From positions 1 to 64,000 of the forward strand of contig JABIHN010000041.1 of the NCBI GenBank assembly GCA_018649625.1: a stretch of DNA of 64,000 nucleotides. Direction: 5' to 3'. The position numbers and the translations under genes are program-made. Positions 1 to 7,431 of this stretch are shown one piece after another. Below the pieces are notes generated by a model. It ran no database searches and was not told the DNA's origin. It saw only the letters and a program-made list of their open reading frames with translations. The first letter of the stretch is position 1. Each line of letters opens with the position of its first letter. This stretch comes from Fidelibacterota bacterium (lineage in GTDB: Bacteria > Fidelibacterota > Marinisomatia > Marinisomatales > UBA1611).

Positions 1-42
1 AAATTGAATTAAATATTTTTCTACCTTTAACTAAAAATTAAT

Positions 43-495
43 ATGAAATACATACACACAAATATCATTGCCAAAGATTGGAAAAAGTTATCTGATTTTT
101 ACATCAAAGTTTTTCATTGCAAACCCGTACCACCTGAAAGAAATTTCAAGGGTGACTGGCTGGGGAAATGCACAGGTGTTATAAATGCTTCTCTAAAAGG
201 CATGCACTTACTTCTGCCTGGATTTGATGAAAATGGTCCAACATTAGAAATTTTCCAATATCAAGAAAATGAATATAAACCTAATCCAGTCGCAAATAGA
301 GAAGGGTTTGGTCATATCGCATTTTATGTAGACGATGTTGAAGCAGTTCTTGAGGAAATGATTTCTTCTGGTGGTACTACACTTGGTGAAGTTATCAGAA
401 AAGAATTTGGCAAGGGAACTTTGATATGCGTGTATGCAAAAGACCCTGAAGGCAATATTATTGAACTTCAGAACTATGAACCGAAAAATATTTAG
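43..495 (+). CDS. VOC/glyoxalase-like superfamily protein
   Basis: This encodes 150 residues forming one vicinal-oxygen-chelate domain. The N-terminal beta strand carries a His at residue 5 (MKYIHTNI), and a second half-module begins near GFGHIAFYVDD (about residues 89-99). The C-terminal DPEGNIIELQNYE is the typical VOC ending with a metal-binding Glu. Two His and a Glu in these places suggest a metal site, so an isomerase, lyase or dioxygenase-like activity is possible, but no substrate can be named. No Shine-Dalgarno sequence is visible before the ATG. It is the first gene of an AT-rich accessory block and has no operon partner. The family assignment is firm; the function is unknown. Confidence 0.8.
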   Translation: MKYIHTNIIAKDWKKLSDFYIKVFHCKPVPPERNFKGDWLGKCTGVINASLKGMHLLLPGFDENGPTLEIFQYQENEYKPNPVANREGFGHIAFYVDDVEAVLEEMISSGGTTLGEVIRKEFGKGTLICVYAKDPEGNIIELQNYEPKNI

Positions 496-540
496 TTCAC
501 AACTTCTCGCTATCGCTCGACCACGTTGCGCTTCGCTTTA

Positions 541-621
541 TTACATTTTATATTTATAATAAATTTGGCTTTGTTTTTCTTTGAGTAATAGTTGTGCCTT
601 ACCCCAATCATAAATTGTAAA
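541..621 (-). pseudogene. 3'-end fragment of the gene at 3783-4268
   Basis: Bases 546-621 are identical to 3800-3875, the last coding part of the small exported protein gene on the minus strand. Read on the minus strand in the same frame, the fragment keeps 25 codons (FTIYDWGKAQ...IYYKYK) and then ends with Met and a TAA at 541-543. Nothing upstream of 621 matches the parent gene. It is either a remnant of a paralogue or a target-site duplication left by insertion of the segment between the two copies. The identity is seen directly; the origin is inferred. Confidence 0.75.
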
Positions 622-966
622 GTCTGAGTTTCGAAATCGGCTACTGTCCTTATTCCAACCATAAGCGACGAATTATAAAATCAAGAAACATAAAATAATT
701 AACAGACCACAAACAATGTGATAAGAAAATGCGATATTTTTATCATAACATTGTAACTTTGTAAAGAAAATAGAATTAACTTAGTAGAAATAAATTTGTG
801 GCAAACTGAAAGTTAATCATTTCAATTTCCAATTTATTTTAAGGTAGATACATTCGAAGTAACCGTCAATTCGCTATACTTACAAAAATATGCTGATTTT
901 ATTTAACATTTATTATAAGGCGGCTTTTTGCATAATTATGAGGTTAAAACACGATAAAGAATTAAA

Positions 967-1029
967 GAGTAAACTCAAATTCGACTGTCTTTACAGCGCA
1001 CCACATTGTGCGTCATAGAAGAAAACTAA
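967..1029 (+). repeat. Cassette-junction repeat, copy 1
   Basis: A segment of about 63 bp begins 'gagtaaact', contains 'ctttacagcgcacc' and a small hairpin (CGCAC ... GTGCG), and runs up to the ATG of the propeller lipoprotein gene. By eye it is roughly 75-80% identical over its core to 2136-2201, which sits in the same position before the acetyltransferase gene at 2202. The repeated placement directly 5' of unrelated genes suggests a cassette boundary or a shared expression or recombination signal. It does not match the integron attC consensus. Confidence 0.55.
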
Positions 1030-2091
1030 ATGAACAAATTTTATAAATTGATATATCTAATTCTATTTTTCACCCTGAGCTTTTCCTGTGTTGAAAAAAA
1101 ATCTCCCCAAAAGGAAATTAGCAAATCTGAATTTATAAACTCTTCAAAAACCAACACCTTAAAATTCACTTCTCGAATTCGCTCTATCCTTCAAGATAGT
1201 GAAGGGAATTATTGGTTAGGAAGTCATCAAGAAGGTGTATGCTTATTTGACGGAAAATCATTTGAATACTTTACAACTAATGAAGGTTTGCCAGATAATC
1301 AAATCCGTTCAATACAAGAAGATGAAAATGGAAACATTTGGTTTGGAACAGCAAACGGAGTTAGTAGTTATAATGACGGAAGTTTTACCAACTATACTAC
1401 AAAAGCCTACAATCCGAATCTAAAATTGGAAAATACAGATAGTTATTTGTGGTTCAATGCAGGAATAAATTCAGGGATTAACCAGTTTGATGGAAAAAAT
1501 CTAAACTACTTACCCTTCCCTATACCCAAGGACAAAAATCTTAATAATTCATACGGAGTAACAGGTATTTCAAAAGGTAAAGATGGTAGAGTGTGGATAG
1601 CAACATATTCAGCGTTATTCAATTTTGATGGCAAAACAATAAATGTTTTTGATAAAAGTAAATTGGCACTTAAAGAGAGTGAAATGTTGCATATACGCAG
1701 TGTGTTTGCAGACTCAAAAGGACGGATTTGGGTTGGAAATAATGGAATTGGAGTTTTACTGCTTCAGGAAAACTCCACTATAAATTTTTCAGATAAAAAC
1801 GAACTTATACACACAAACAGTAGTAAAAATGGTAACGCATCACCAGTTGGGACTTTAGAACACGTTTTTACTATCGAAGAAGATTCGGAAGGAAACATTT
1901 GGTTTGGAGATAGAGATACTGGACCTTGGAAATTTGACGGTGAAACTATGACAAACTATATTATAGATACCAAACTTTCGACACAGATGATTTTGGAAAT
2001 ATATGAAGACAATAACAAAAACTTACTTTTTACAGTGGAAGATGGTGGCGTTTACAAGTTCAACGGAAAATCATTTGATAAACTGTTTTGA
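1030..2091 (+). CDS. Lipoprotein with two-component-regulator propeller repeats
   Basis: This encodes 353 residues. A hydrophobic signal segment (residues 4-20) ends in LSFSC, a plausible lipobox with Cys20, so the protein is probably anchored in the outer membrane or exported. The rest is about seven repeats of the Reg_prop type, pattern I-x-x-I-x-x-D-x-x-G-N-x-W-x-G ... F-D-G, beginning near residues 52, 92, 138, 178, 221, 280 and 320. Together they would build a beta-propeller. In hybrid sensor kinases such repeats form the periplasmic ligand-binding part, but here there is no membrane span, kinase or regulator domain after them. The role is therefore unknown; it may be a free-standing sensor or binding protein. 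It lies between two cassette-like junction repeats. Confidence 0.75.
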   Translation: MNKFYKLIYLILFFTLSFSCVEKKSPQKEISKSEFINSSKTNTLKFTSRIRSILQDSEGNYWLGSHQEGVCLFDGKSFEYFTTNEGLPDNQIRSIQEDENGNIWFGTANGVSSYNDGSFTNYTTKAYNPNLKLENTDSYLWFNAGINSGINQFDGKNLNYLPFPIPKDKNLNNSYGVTGISKGKDGRVWIATYSALFNFDGKTINVFDKSKLALKESEMLHIRSVFADSKGRIWVGNNGIGVLLLQENSTINFSDKNELIHTNSSKNGNASPVGTLEHVFTIEEDSEGNIWFGDRDTGPWKFDGETMTNYIIDTKLSTQMILEIYEDNNKNLLFTVEDGGVYKFNGKSFDKLF

Positions 2092-2135
2092 GATGAAATA
2101 CGAATGCACAACACTGTAAAATTAATAAAATTTAT

Positions 2136-2201
2136 GAGTAAACTAGAATTTTGCTGCCTTTACAGCGCACCCCATTGCGCAACAGCCGAAAACAGAAGTA
2201 A
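2136..2201 (+). repeat. Cassette-junction repeat, copy 2
   Basis: This copy again begins 'gagtaaact', contains 'ctttacagcgcacc' and a short hairpin (GCGC ... GCGC), and abuts the ATG at 2202. The hairpin arms differ from copy 1 but still pair, so the fold rather than the exact bases seems conserved. Just upstream, 'cgaatgcacaacactgta' at 2101-2118 resembles 'cgaacacacaacaatgta' at 2926-2943, which follows the next gene pair. A complete junction therefore spans about 2099-2201. Confidence 0.55.
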
Positions 2202-2609
2202 ATGAAAGTAATAATTTCAGAAACAAGAGAAATTAAAGCGGAAAAAATTATCCAATTGTACAGAGCAAATAAATGGAGCTCTGCTAAAAAACCTACAAAA
2301 TTATATAATGCATTAATAAATTCACATTCTCTAATAACAGCGTGGAATAAAGAAGATCTAATTGGAATTGGAAACGCTATTTCTGATGGGTATTTGGTGG
2401 TTTACTATCCTCATTTACTTGTGCATCCAAATTATCAAGGAAAAGGAATAGGACAAATGATAATGGATAAAATGCAAGAAAAATATAAGGATTTTCATAT
2501 GCAAATGTTAACCGCAGACGGAAAGGCAATTGATTTCTATCGAAAAGCAGGCTTTAAAAAAGCAGGAAACACTGAACCAATGTGGATTTATAAAGGAAAC
2601 GAACACTAA
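2202..2609 (+). CDS. GNAT family N-acetyltransferase
   Basis: This encodes 135 residues. The acetyl-CoA-binding motif A is clear: LLVHPNYQGKGIGQMIMDKM, around residues 72-91, with the Q/R-x-x-G-x-G/A loop as QGKGIG. The C-terminal part AIDFYRKAGFKKAG is the usual GNAT alpha4-beta6 region. The acceptor substrate cannot be read from sequence. The gene is followed after 10 bp by a small ABM-domain gene that is probably co-transcribed. It lies in the cassette-like accessory block directly behind a junction repeat. Confidence 0.85.
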   Translation: MKVIISETREIKAEKIIQLYRANKWSSAKKPTKLYNALINSHSLITAWNKEDLIGIGNAISDGYLVVYYPHLLVHPNYQGKGIGQMIMDKMQEKYKDFHMQMLTADGKAIDFYRKAGFKKAGNTEPMWIYKGNEH

Positions 2610-2619
2610 AGGAATAAAT

Positions 2620-2922
2620 ATGATTGCACGGATTTGGCACGGAAGAACAAAAATTGAAGATTTTGAAAAATATACGGAATTTATGAAATCAAAAGCAATT
2701 CCTGATTATAAGGAAACAGATGGTTTTGTTAAATTAACATTTTTGAGAAATATAAAAGGGAATGTGGGACATTTTAAACTAATCACATTTTGGAAAAACC
2801 TTGAATTAATTAAAAATTTTGCTGGAGAAAATTTTGAAAAAGCGAAATACTATCCAGAAGACGAAAATTTCTTATTGGAATTTGAAGAAAAAGTAACACA
2901 TTATGAAGTGTTTGCAGAATAA
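2620..2922 (+). CDS. ABM-domain (monooxygenase-like) small protein
   Basis: This encodes 100 residues starting MIARIWHGRT. The ATG at 2620 is preceded by 'aaagga' at good spacing; upstream in-frame codons lie inside the acetyltransferase gene and were not used. The pattern fits the antibiotic-biosynthesis-monooxygenase dimeric alpha-beta barrel fold: an N-terminal strand, a YTEFMKSKAIPDY helix, a GFVKLTFLRN strand, a FKLITFWKN strand and a C-terminal THYEVF strand. Proteins of this fold include heme-degrading and quinol monooxygenases and stress proteins. No catalytic identity can be assigned. It probably forms a two-gene cassette with the preceding GNAT gene. Confidence 0.7.
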   Translation: MIARIWHGRTKIEDFEKYTEFMKSKAIPDYKETDGFVKLTFLRNIKGNVGHFKLITFWKNLELIKNFAGENFEKAKYYPEDENFLLEFEEKVTHYEVFAE

Positions 2923-3125
2923 AGCCGAACACACAACAATGTATATAGTTTATGGCGGGTGAAATGCTATATATGAATATTTTAGATATTAATAAACATC
3001 GGTGTCAGTTGAAAAATTTGTGTTTCAAAACCATATACTTACCGTTACATGAAATTGAAAAAAGCTTAAATGTAGAAGAACAAAAACAAAACTTTAATAA
3101 TACTTAATATTCTATCAATATTAAT

Positions 3126-3611
3126 ATGGCAAATAAATTCATACCAACAGATTTTAAGATTCCTGAAGTATTAGAAACTGACAGGTTGCGGTTGAGAATG
3201 CTTACTGTAAATGATGTTAAATTAGATTATGATGCTGTAATGACAAGCATTGATCATTTACAGAAAACGAAACCTTTTGGACCTAATCATAAATGGCCAA
3301 TAAAAAAATTATCTTATGAACAAAATTTAATAGATCTTGGATGGCATCAAAAAGAATTTCAAAAAAAATCATCCTTTGCTTTTACCGTTATGAATTTGGA
3401 AGAAACTGAATGCCTTGGTTGTATGTATATTTATCCTTCTGACAATCCAAATTATGATGCAGTAATTATGATGTGGGTTAGGCAAAGTGAAGTTGAAAAT
3501 GGATTAGATGAAATTCTTTTTTCTTCTGTGAAAAAATGGATTCAGAATAAATGGCCATTTAAGAAAATCGCATATCTTGGCAGAGATGTTAGTTGGTCTG
3601 AATTTGAATAA
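3126..3611 (+). CDS. GNAT-family acetyltransferase-like protein
   Basis: This encodes 161 residues. The N-terminal VLETDRLRLRMLTVNDV is typical of RimJ/RimL-type GNAT proteins. The central FTVMNLEETECLGCMYIYPS matches the beta4 region, and the end (WPFKKIAYLGRDVSWSEFE) matches the C-terminal strand and tail of a GNAT subgroup. The canonical Q-x-x-G-x-G loop is not recognisable, so acetyl-CoA binding may be altered or the protein may be inactive. It stands alone with about 200 bp of repeat-bearing AT-rich sequence upstream. It is the last plus-strand gene between the two 76-bp repeats. Confidence 0.65.
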   Translation: MANKFIPTDFKIPEVLETDRLRLRMLTVNDVKLDYDAVMTSIDHLQKTKPFGPNHKWPIKKLSYEQNLIDLGWHQKEFQKKSSFAFTVMNLEETECLGCMYIYPSDNPNYDAVIMMWVRQSEVENGLDEILFSSVKKWIQNKWPFKKIAYLGRDVSWSEFE

Positions 3612-3782
3612 GTTTTGTTTTTGTCTCTATTCTTTTATTTGATTGAACTTCGTTCTCGATGTAAGTTTTTTTTCAACTCAAGGTGACGTTGCACTTTCGC
3701 CTTCGGCTCACCCTCGTATAACAAAGATTATGAGATTCAGCCGTTGCAGGGCTTCATCCAAATTTATTCACGATCCGCTTCG

Positions 3783-4268
3783 CTACTTGCGAATGAATGT
3801 TTTATATTTATAATAAATTTGGCTTTGTTTTTCTTTGAGTAATAGTTGTGCCTTACCCCAATCATAAATTGTAAAAAAAATATTAACAGCTACCCCTAAA
3901 GAAAATGCTGTCGCATCTCTTGGGCTTTCTTGAACCATTTCCTGAAAACTCACACTTGCTATTTCGTGCTTACCGAAAAATGTGAAATCTGCCCAAGCGG
4001 CTATAACCAGGCCACTCGCAATGAATCTAATTGTTTTTATCTTATCAGCCGTAGAATCTTCCAAAGCATATTCATGATTATATCCTGGATAAATAACCGA
4101 TGTAAACAATTCTTTCCAACCCAGATGTCGATCAATAATTTGGAATTCTTCAAGCGTCATTGAATCGGGAAGCGACGGAAATTTTCTAGAGTTTGAAACT
4201 TCCAATTGGAAATCTTGCCCCACAGAAATTGTTGAAAGAAGACTTAATATTAGAATAATTTTTTTCAT
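3783..4268 (-). CDS. Small exported protein of unknown function
   Basis: This encodes 161 residues. A signal peptide (MKKIILILSLLSTISVGQ, cut near residue 18) is followed by a polar segment. Two hydrophobic stretches follow (about residues 81-98, TIRFIASGLVIAAWADF, and about 120-135, FSLGVAVNIFFTIYDW), then a Lys-rich tail. I do not recognise a family. The 'VGQ' signal-peptide ending is shared in style with the neighbouring exported proteins. Its 3' end is duplicated exactly at 546-621. It is divergently oriented from the outer-membrane gene at 4421. Confidence 0.6.
   Translation of the reverse strand: MKKIILILSLLSTISVGQDFQLEVSNSRKFPSLPDSMTLEEFQIIDRHLGWKELFTSVIYPGYNHEYALEDSTADKIKTIRFIASGLVIAAWADFTFFGKHEIASVSFQEMVQESPRDATAFSLGVAVNIFFTIYDWGKAQLLLKEKQSQIYYKYKTFIRK
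3800..3875. repeat. 76-bp exact direct repeat (right copy)
   Basis: This stretch is identical, in the same orientation, to 546-621. The right copy forms the last 25 or so codons of the intact minus-strand gene at 3783-4268. The copies are 3254 bp apart and bracket the propeller, GNAT, ABM and second GNAT genes. Duplication of a gene's 3' end at both sides of a segment is how many integrative elements leave attachment sites, but no integrase is visible in the segment. Recombination between tandem paralogues would give the same picture. Confidence 0.8.
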
Positions 4269-4420
4269 GGATAAACCCTACCCTGTTTATTTATTAGATG
4301 GATTATACTTAAAAAGTTACAATTGAAAAATATGGAGAAAATATTTTAAATTTCGATGTATAATTTTGTCATATTGACAATTTTATAATTAATTAAGGAT
4401 ATTATTACGATATATTAAAA

Positions 4421-5446
4421 ATGAAATTTCCTAATCTTGCATTATTAATCTTATTGACAACTACATTTGGACAGTCTCTTTCAAGCAAAGGTCAATTTTG
4501 GGCAAGTGGACTTACAGGAAATGACGTGCCAACTGGGCAATCTGCATTTGAATCATCATTAGGATATATTCCCACACTCTCTTTATCGCGAGATTTATCA
4601 GACTTTAGCTTTATCGACTTTGAATGGGCCGTCCGATTTGATCGCTTATATTCAGGTGATTCTCTTTTATCAAATCATGAAAAAAATCACCGGCTTTGGG
4701 CACGATATACATCTGAAAAATTCGAAGCACGACTCGGTTTACAAAAAATAGTTTTCGGTCCATCACAAATATTAAGATCCCTATCTTGGTTTGATACCAT
4801 TGACTTAAAAGATCCAACCAATCAAACAAAGGGTGTGGATGCACTCCGACTAAAATGGTTTCCGAATAACTCACTTTCACTTTGGTCTTGGGCGATCCAA
4901 AATGAGCAAGACACATTATCCTTTGGTGGACGAGCTGAAATATCTTCATCAATTGGAGAATTCGGATTTACGGTTCATTCGGATCCTTCAACAATACCAA
5001 AGCAACGGTTTGCTCTGGATTTTCGCCACGATGGATATATTGGTTCTTGGTTAGAAACGGCGCTGATAACTTCAGAAAATTCTGATATTAAATTGACGAC
5101 TATTGGTGCTGATTATACATTACCTATTTTGAATAGACTTCTCATTATGACTGAATCCATGTTTATCAAAACGTCTGAATCTGAGAACCAATCATTTACA
5201 GCCTTTATGGTTATCTTGCCTTTGGGGATGATTCATTCCGTTCTTTTTATTTCTCAATTTGATTGGAAAGAAGAACAATCTTATAATTACCTACGGTGGA
5301 GTGCCACGTATGATAAATTCAGCCTAAATTTACTTTTATCTCAAAGCCCTAAACGGACAGATTACAGCATTCCAGCAGAATATTTGCCAAAAACGGTTGC
5401 CGGGTTTGGAACAGGAATTCAACTTATGTTCATTTACAATCATTAA
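4421..5446 (+). CDS. Probable outer-membrane beta-barrel protein
   Basis: This encodes 341 residues. The signal peptide is MKFPNLALLILLTTTFGQ. The mature part is rich in alternating aromatic and polar residues typical of beta-barrels (for example FSFIDFEWAVRFDRLYSG and YLRWSATYDKFSLNLLLSQ), and a glycine-rich hydrophobic C-terminal strand ends in FIYNH. No named family is recognised. It is followed by an ABC ATPase, two FtsX permeases and a LolA-like protein on the same strand, so it may be the outer-membrane partner of an envelope export or lipoprotein-handling system. The barrel assignment rests on pattern only. Confidence 0.6.
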   Translation: MKFPNLALLILLTTTFGQSLSSKGQFWASGLTGNDVPTGQSAFESSLGYIPTLSLSRDLSDFSFIDFEWAVRFDRLYSGDSLLSNHEKNHRLWARYTSEKFEARLGLQKIVFGPSQILRSLSWFDTIDLKDPTNQTKGVDALRLKWFPNNSLSLWSWAIQNEQDTLSFGGRAEISSSIGEFGFTVHSDPSTIPKQRFALDFRHDGYIGSWLETALITSENSDIKLTTIGADYTLPILNRLLIMTESMFIKTSESENQSFTAFMVILPLGMIHSVLFISQFDWKEEQSYNYLRWSATYDKFSLNLLLSQSPKRTDYSIPAEYLPKTVAGFGTGIQLMFIYNH

Positions 5447-5458
5447 AATATGGAGATT

Positions 5459-5520
5459 GCCACAAAGACTCGAAGACACAAAGTTAAAATAATTTTTTTC
5501 GAGCCTTTGTGCCTTCGTGG
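5459..5520. repeat. Imperfect inverted repeat of 'cacaaag' words
   Basis: The left arm 'ccacaaagactcgaagac' and the right arm, whose reverse complement reads 'ccacgaaggcacaaaggc', pair imperfectly around an A/T spacer. The element fills the gap between the outer-membrane gene and the ABC ATPase gene and resembles a mobile palindromic repeat. A GTG in its right arm (5517) is in frame with the ATPase but is a poorer start than the ATG at 5538. A related but shorter arrangement occurs at 8723-8784. Confidence 0.5.
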
Positions 5521-5537
5521 TAAAAACAAGGAAAAAT

Positions 5538-6254
5538 ATGTCAAATAATAAAGTAGTAGAAATTCAAAAACTTCTAAAACAATTTCCTGTTGGTGGTGAT
5601 TTTTTTACCGCATTGAGTGATATTAATTTTGAATTAGAAAAAGCAGAATTCACGGGGCTAGTCGGTCCATCTGGTTCAGGGAAAACAACATTATTAAATA
5701 TAATCGGCGGTCTTGATTCACCCACAAAAGGAACTATAAATGTTCTTGGAATGGAATTGGGTTCTGCCTCCCATAACGAACGAGCCTTTTTACGAAAAAC
5801 AAAAATGGGGTTCATTTTTCAAAGTTATAATCTACTTCCGGTTTATACCGTTTTTGAAAATGTTGAGCTACCTTTAATTCTAAATAAAGTTGAATCAAAA
5901 GAACGAAAACGACTCGTCACTCAAGCAGTGGAATGGGTTGGGTTATCAGATAAAATTGATTCTCGCCCAGCACAATTAAGCGGTGGTGAATGTCAACGAA
6001 CTGCTATTGCTCGCGCTATTGTCCACGAACCAGCCTTAATTTTGGCAGACGAACCAACAGCTAATTTGGATGCAAAAAATTCCCATCAAATTATGAATAT
6101 TATGGTTCGCTTAAATAAAGAATTGAATACATCATTTATCTTCGCAACTCACGATGAAAAAATCATGGCATATCTACGACGAATCGTTCATTTAGAAGAT
6201 GGTCAAATTGTAAAAGATGAAATCATTGAAAATCCAGAAATGGGTGCAATCTAG
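5538..6254 (+). CDS. ABC transporter ATP-binding protein (LolD/MacB type)
   Basis: This encodes 238 residues from the ATG at 5538, which has 'aagga' upstream. Walker A is GPSGSGKTT (residues 43-51), the Q-loop is FIFQSYNLLP, the signature is LSGGECQRTAIARA (147-160), Walker B is LILADEPTANLD (167-178) and the H-loop is FATHDEK. The order and spacing match the LolD/MacB/FtsE-like subfamily, which drives FtsX-type permeases. It sits 4 bp before the first permease gene, so the ATPase and the two permeases should form one complex at the inner membrane. The substrate is unknown; the LolA-like protein downstream suggests lipoprotein or envelope traffic. Confidence 0.9.
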   Translation: MSNNKVVEIQKLLKQFPVGGDFFTALSDINFELEKAEFTGLVGPSGSGKTTLLNIIGGLDSPTKGTINVLGMELGSASHNERAFLRKTKMGFIFQSYNLLPVYTVFENVELPLILNKVESKERKRLVTQAVEWVGLSDKIDSRPAQLSGGECQRTAIARAIVHEPALILADEPTANLDAKNSHQIMNIMVRLNKELNTSFIFATHDEKIMAYLRRIVHLEDGQIVKDEIIENPEMGAI

Positions 6255-6258
6255 AAAT

Positions 6259-7431
6259 ATGCTTTTTCACCTTGCCATTAAAAATTTAATTGGTGCGGGA
6301 ATACGAACGTGGTTAAACGTATTCGTAACTGCCGTTTCATTCTTCATGATAATTTTCACGTCTGGGATGTATGATGGAATGCGATCTCATGCAAAACAAG
6401 TAACCATCGATACCGAAGTAGCCGGTGGTGCTTATTGGCATCCAAAGTATGATCCTTTAGACCCATTTTCTTATGAAGATGCACACGGAATCCCACCGAA
6501 AGAGATTCATGAACTTATTCAATCGAATGATGCCTTCTCTGTGTTAGTAAGCCAAGCTTCTATTTATCCAAATGGGCGGATGATGCCTGTTATGATGAAA
6601 GGGATTGAGCCAAACCAATCAATCATAAATTTACCGACTCAATCACTTCTGACTCATACCGATGATTTGATTCCGGTTCTTATTGGAAGCGGAATGGCAA
6701 AATACACACAATTAAAAGTAGGTGACACCTTTGCAATTCGCTGGTTAGATGCAAACAGAACTTATGATGCAGATGAAGGTGTGATTGTAGCCATCATGGA
6801 AACAGAAAATTTCAAAGTGGATATGGGTACAATTTGGATTCCACTGGATCGTGCGCAAACCATGCTGGATATGGAAAAGGAAGCTACATATATTACATTC
6901 TCAAAAAAAAGTGCCACAATTCAAAATAAAGAAAATTGGATTTATCGCGATGTAAATTATTTGATGCGAGACATGGAAGCTATGATCAAAGCAGATGAAC
7001 CTGGTGCACAAATTATGTATATGATTCTATTAGCATTAGCAGGGATGGGCATTTTCAATTCCCAAATATTGTCTATTTTTCGTCGTCGGAAAGAAATTGG
7101 CACACTGATGGCTTTAGGTATGACTCGATCTCGTGTTGTCACTTTATTCACATTAGAAGGTGGAATGAATGCTTTTTTTGCTCTAATTATGACCTTGATT
7201 CTAGGCGGACCTGTTTTTATCTATTTCGCACTCTATGGAATTCCCCTGCCTATTGATTATTCAGAAATGGGGTTGATTGTGGCGAAGAGACTCATTCCTG
7301 TTTATACTATGGGACTTTTCGTTTCTACTACATTATTTATTGCATTTGTTGTGCTGGTTTTGAGTTATCTACCATCGCGACGTATTGCAAAAATGAAACC
7401 CACTGATGCTCTACGGGGGAAAATCAATTAA
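6259..7431 (+). CDS. FtsX-like ABC transporter permease, first subunit
   Basis: This encodes 390 residues from MLFHLAIKNLIGAG. The ATG at 6259 follows the ATPase stop by 4 bp; in-frame upstream codons overlap the ATPase gene and were discarded. One N-terminal membrane helix (about residues 17-38) is followed by a large periplasmic domain. Three C-terminal helices follow (about 255-277, 302-330 and 345-375) with the FtsX-type cytoplasmic motif RRRKEIGTLMALGMTRSRV between the first two. This is the LolC/E and MacB topology. The stop overlaps the next gene's start (TAATG), which indicates translational coupling. It likely pairs with the next permease as a heterodimer. Confidence 0.85.
   Translation: MLFHLAIKNLIGAGIRTWLNVFVTAVSFFMIIFTSGMYDGMRSHAKQVTIDTEVAGGAYWHPKYDPLDPFSYEDAHGIPPKEIHELIQSNDAFSVLVSQASIYPNGRMMPVMMKGIEPNQSIINLPTQSLLTHTDDLIPVLIGSGMAKYTQLKVGDTFAIRWLDANRTYDADEGVIVAIMETENFKVDMGTIWIPLDRAQTMLDMEKEATYITFSKKSATIQNKENWIYRDVNYLMRDMEAMIKADEPGAQIMYMILLALAGMGIFNSQILSIFRRRKEIGTLMALGMTRSRVVTLFTLEGGMNAFFALIMTLILGGPVFIYFALYGIPLPIDYSEMGLIVAKRLIPVYTMGLFVSTTLFIAFVVLVLSYLPSRRIAKMKPTDALRGKIN

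Larger units (their letters stand above)
496..1029. other. 534-bp non-coding stretch with repeat fragments
   Basis: No gene of normal size is visible. The left part (about 505-543) is a GC-richer patch with reiterated 'cgctatcgct' and 'cgcttcgct' words. It is followed by a 76-bp exact copy of the 3' end of the gene at 3783-4268, annotated separately. The middle is low-complexity AT-rich sequence. The right end (967-1029) is a hairpin-bearing repeat that recurs before the gene at 2202. I see no tRNA or other structured RNA. It reads as recombination debris at the edge of an accessory block. Confidence 0.6.

Noticed and set aside
2099-2201. Integron attC site between accessory genes
   Set aside because: Size and hairpin are suggestive, but the RYYYAAC/GTTRRRY core sites are not found and no integrase is present. 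Kept as an unclassified junction instead.
5517-5537. GTG start for the ABC ATPase
   Set aside because: It falls inside the palindromic repeat and lacks a ribosome-binding site; the ATG at 5538 has one.
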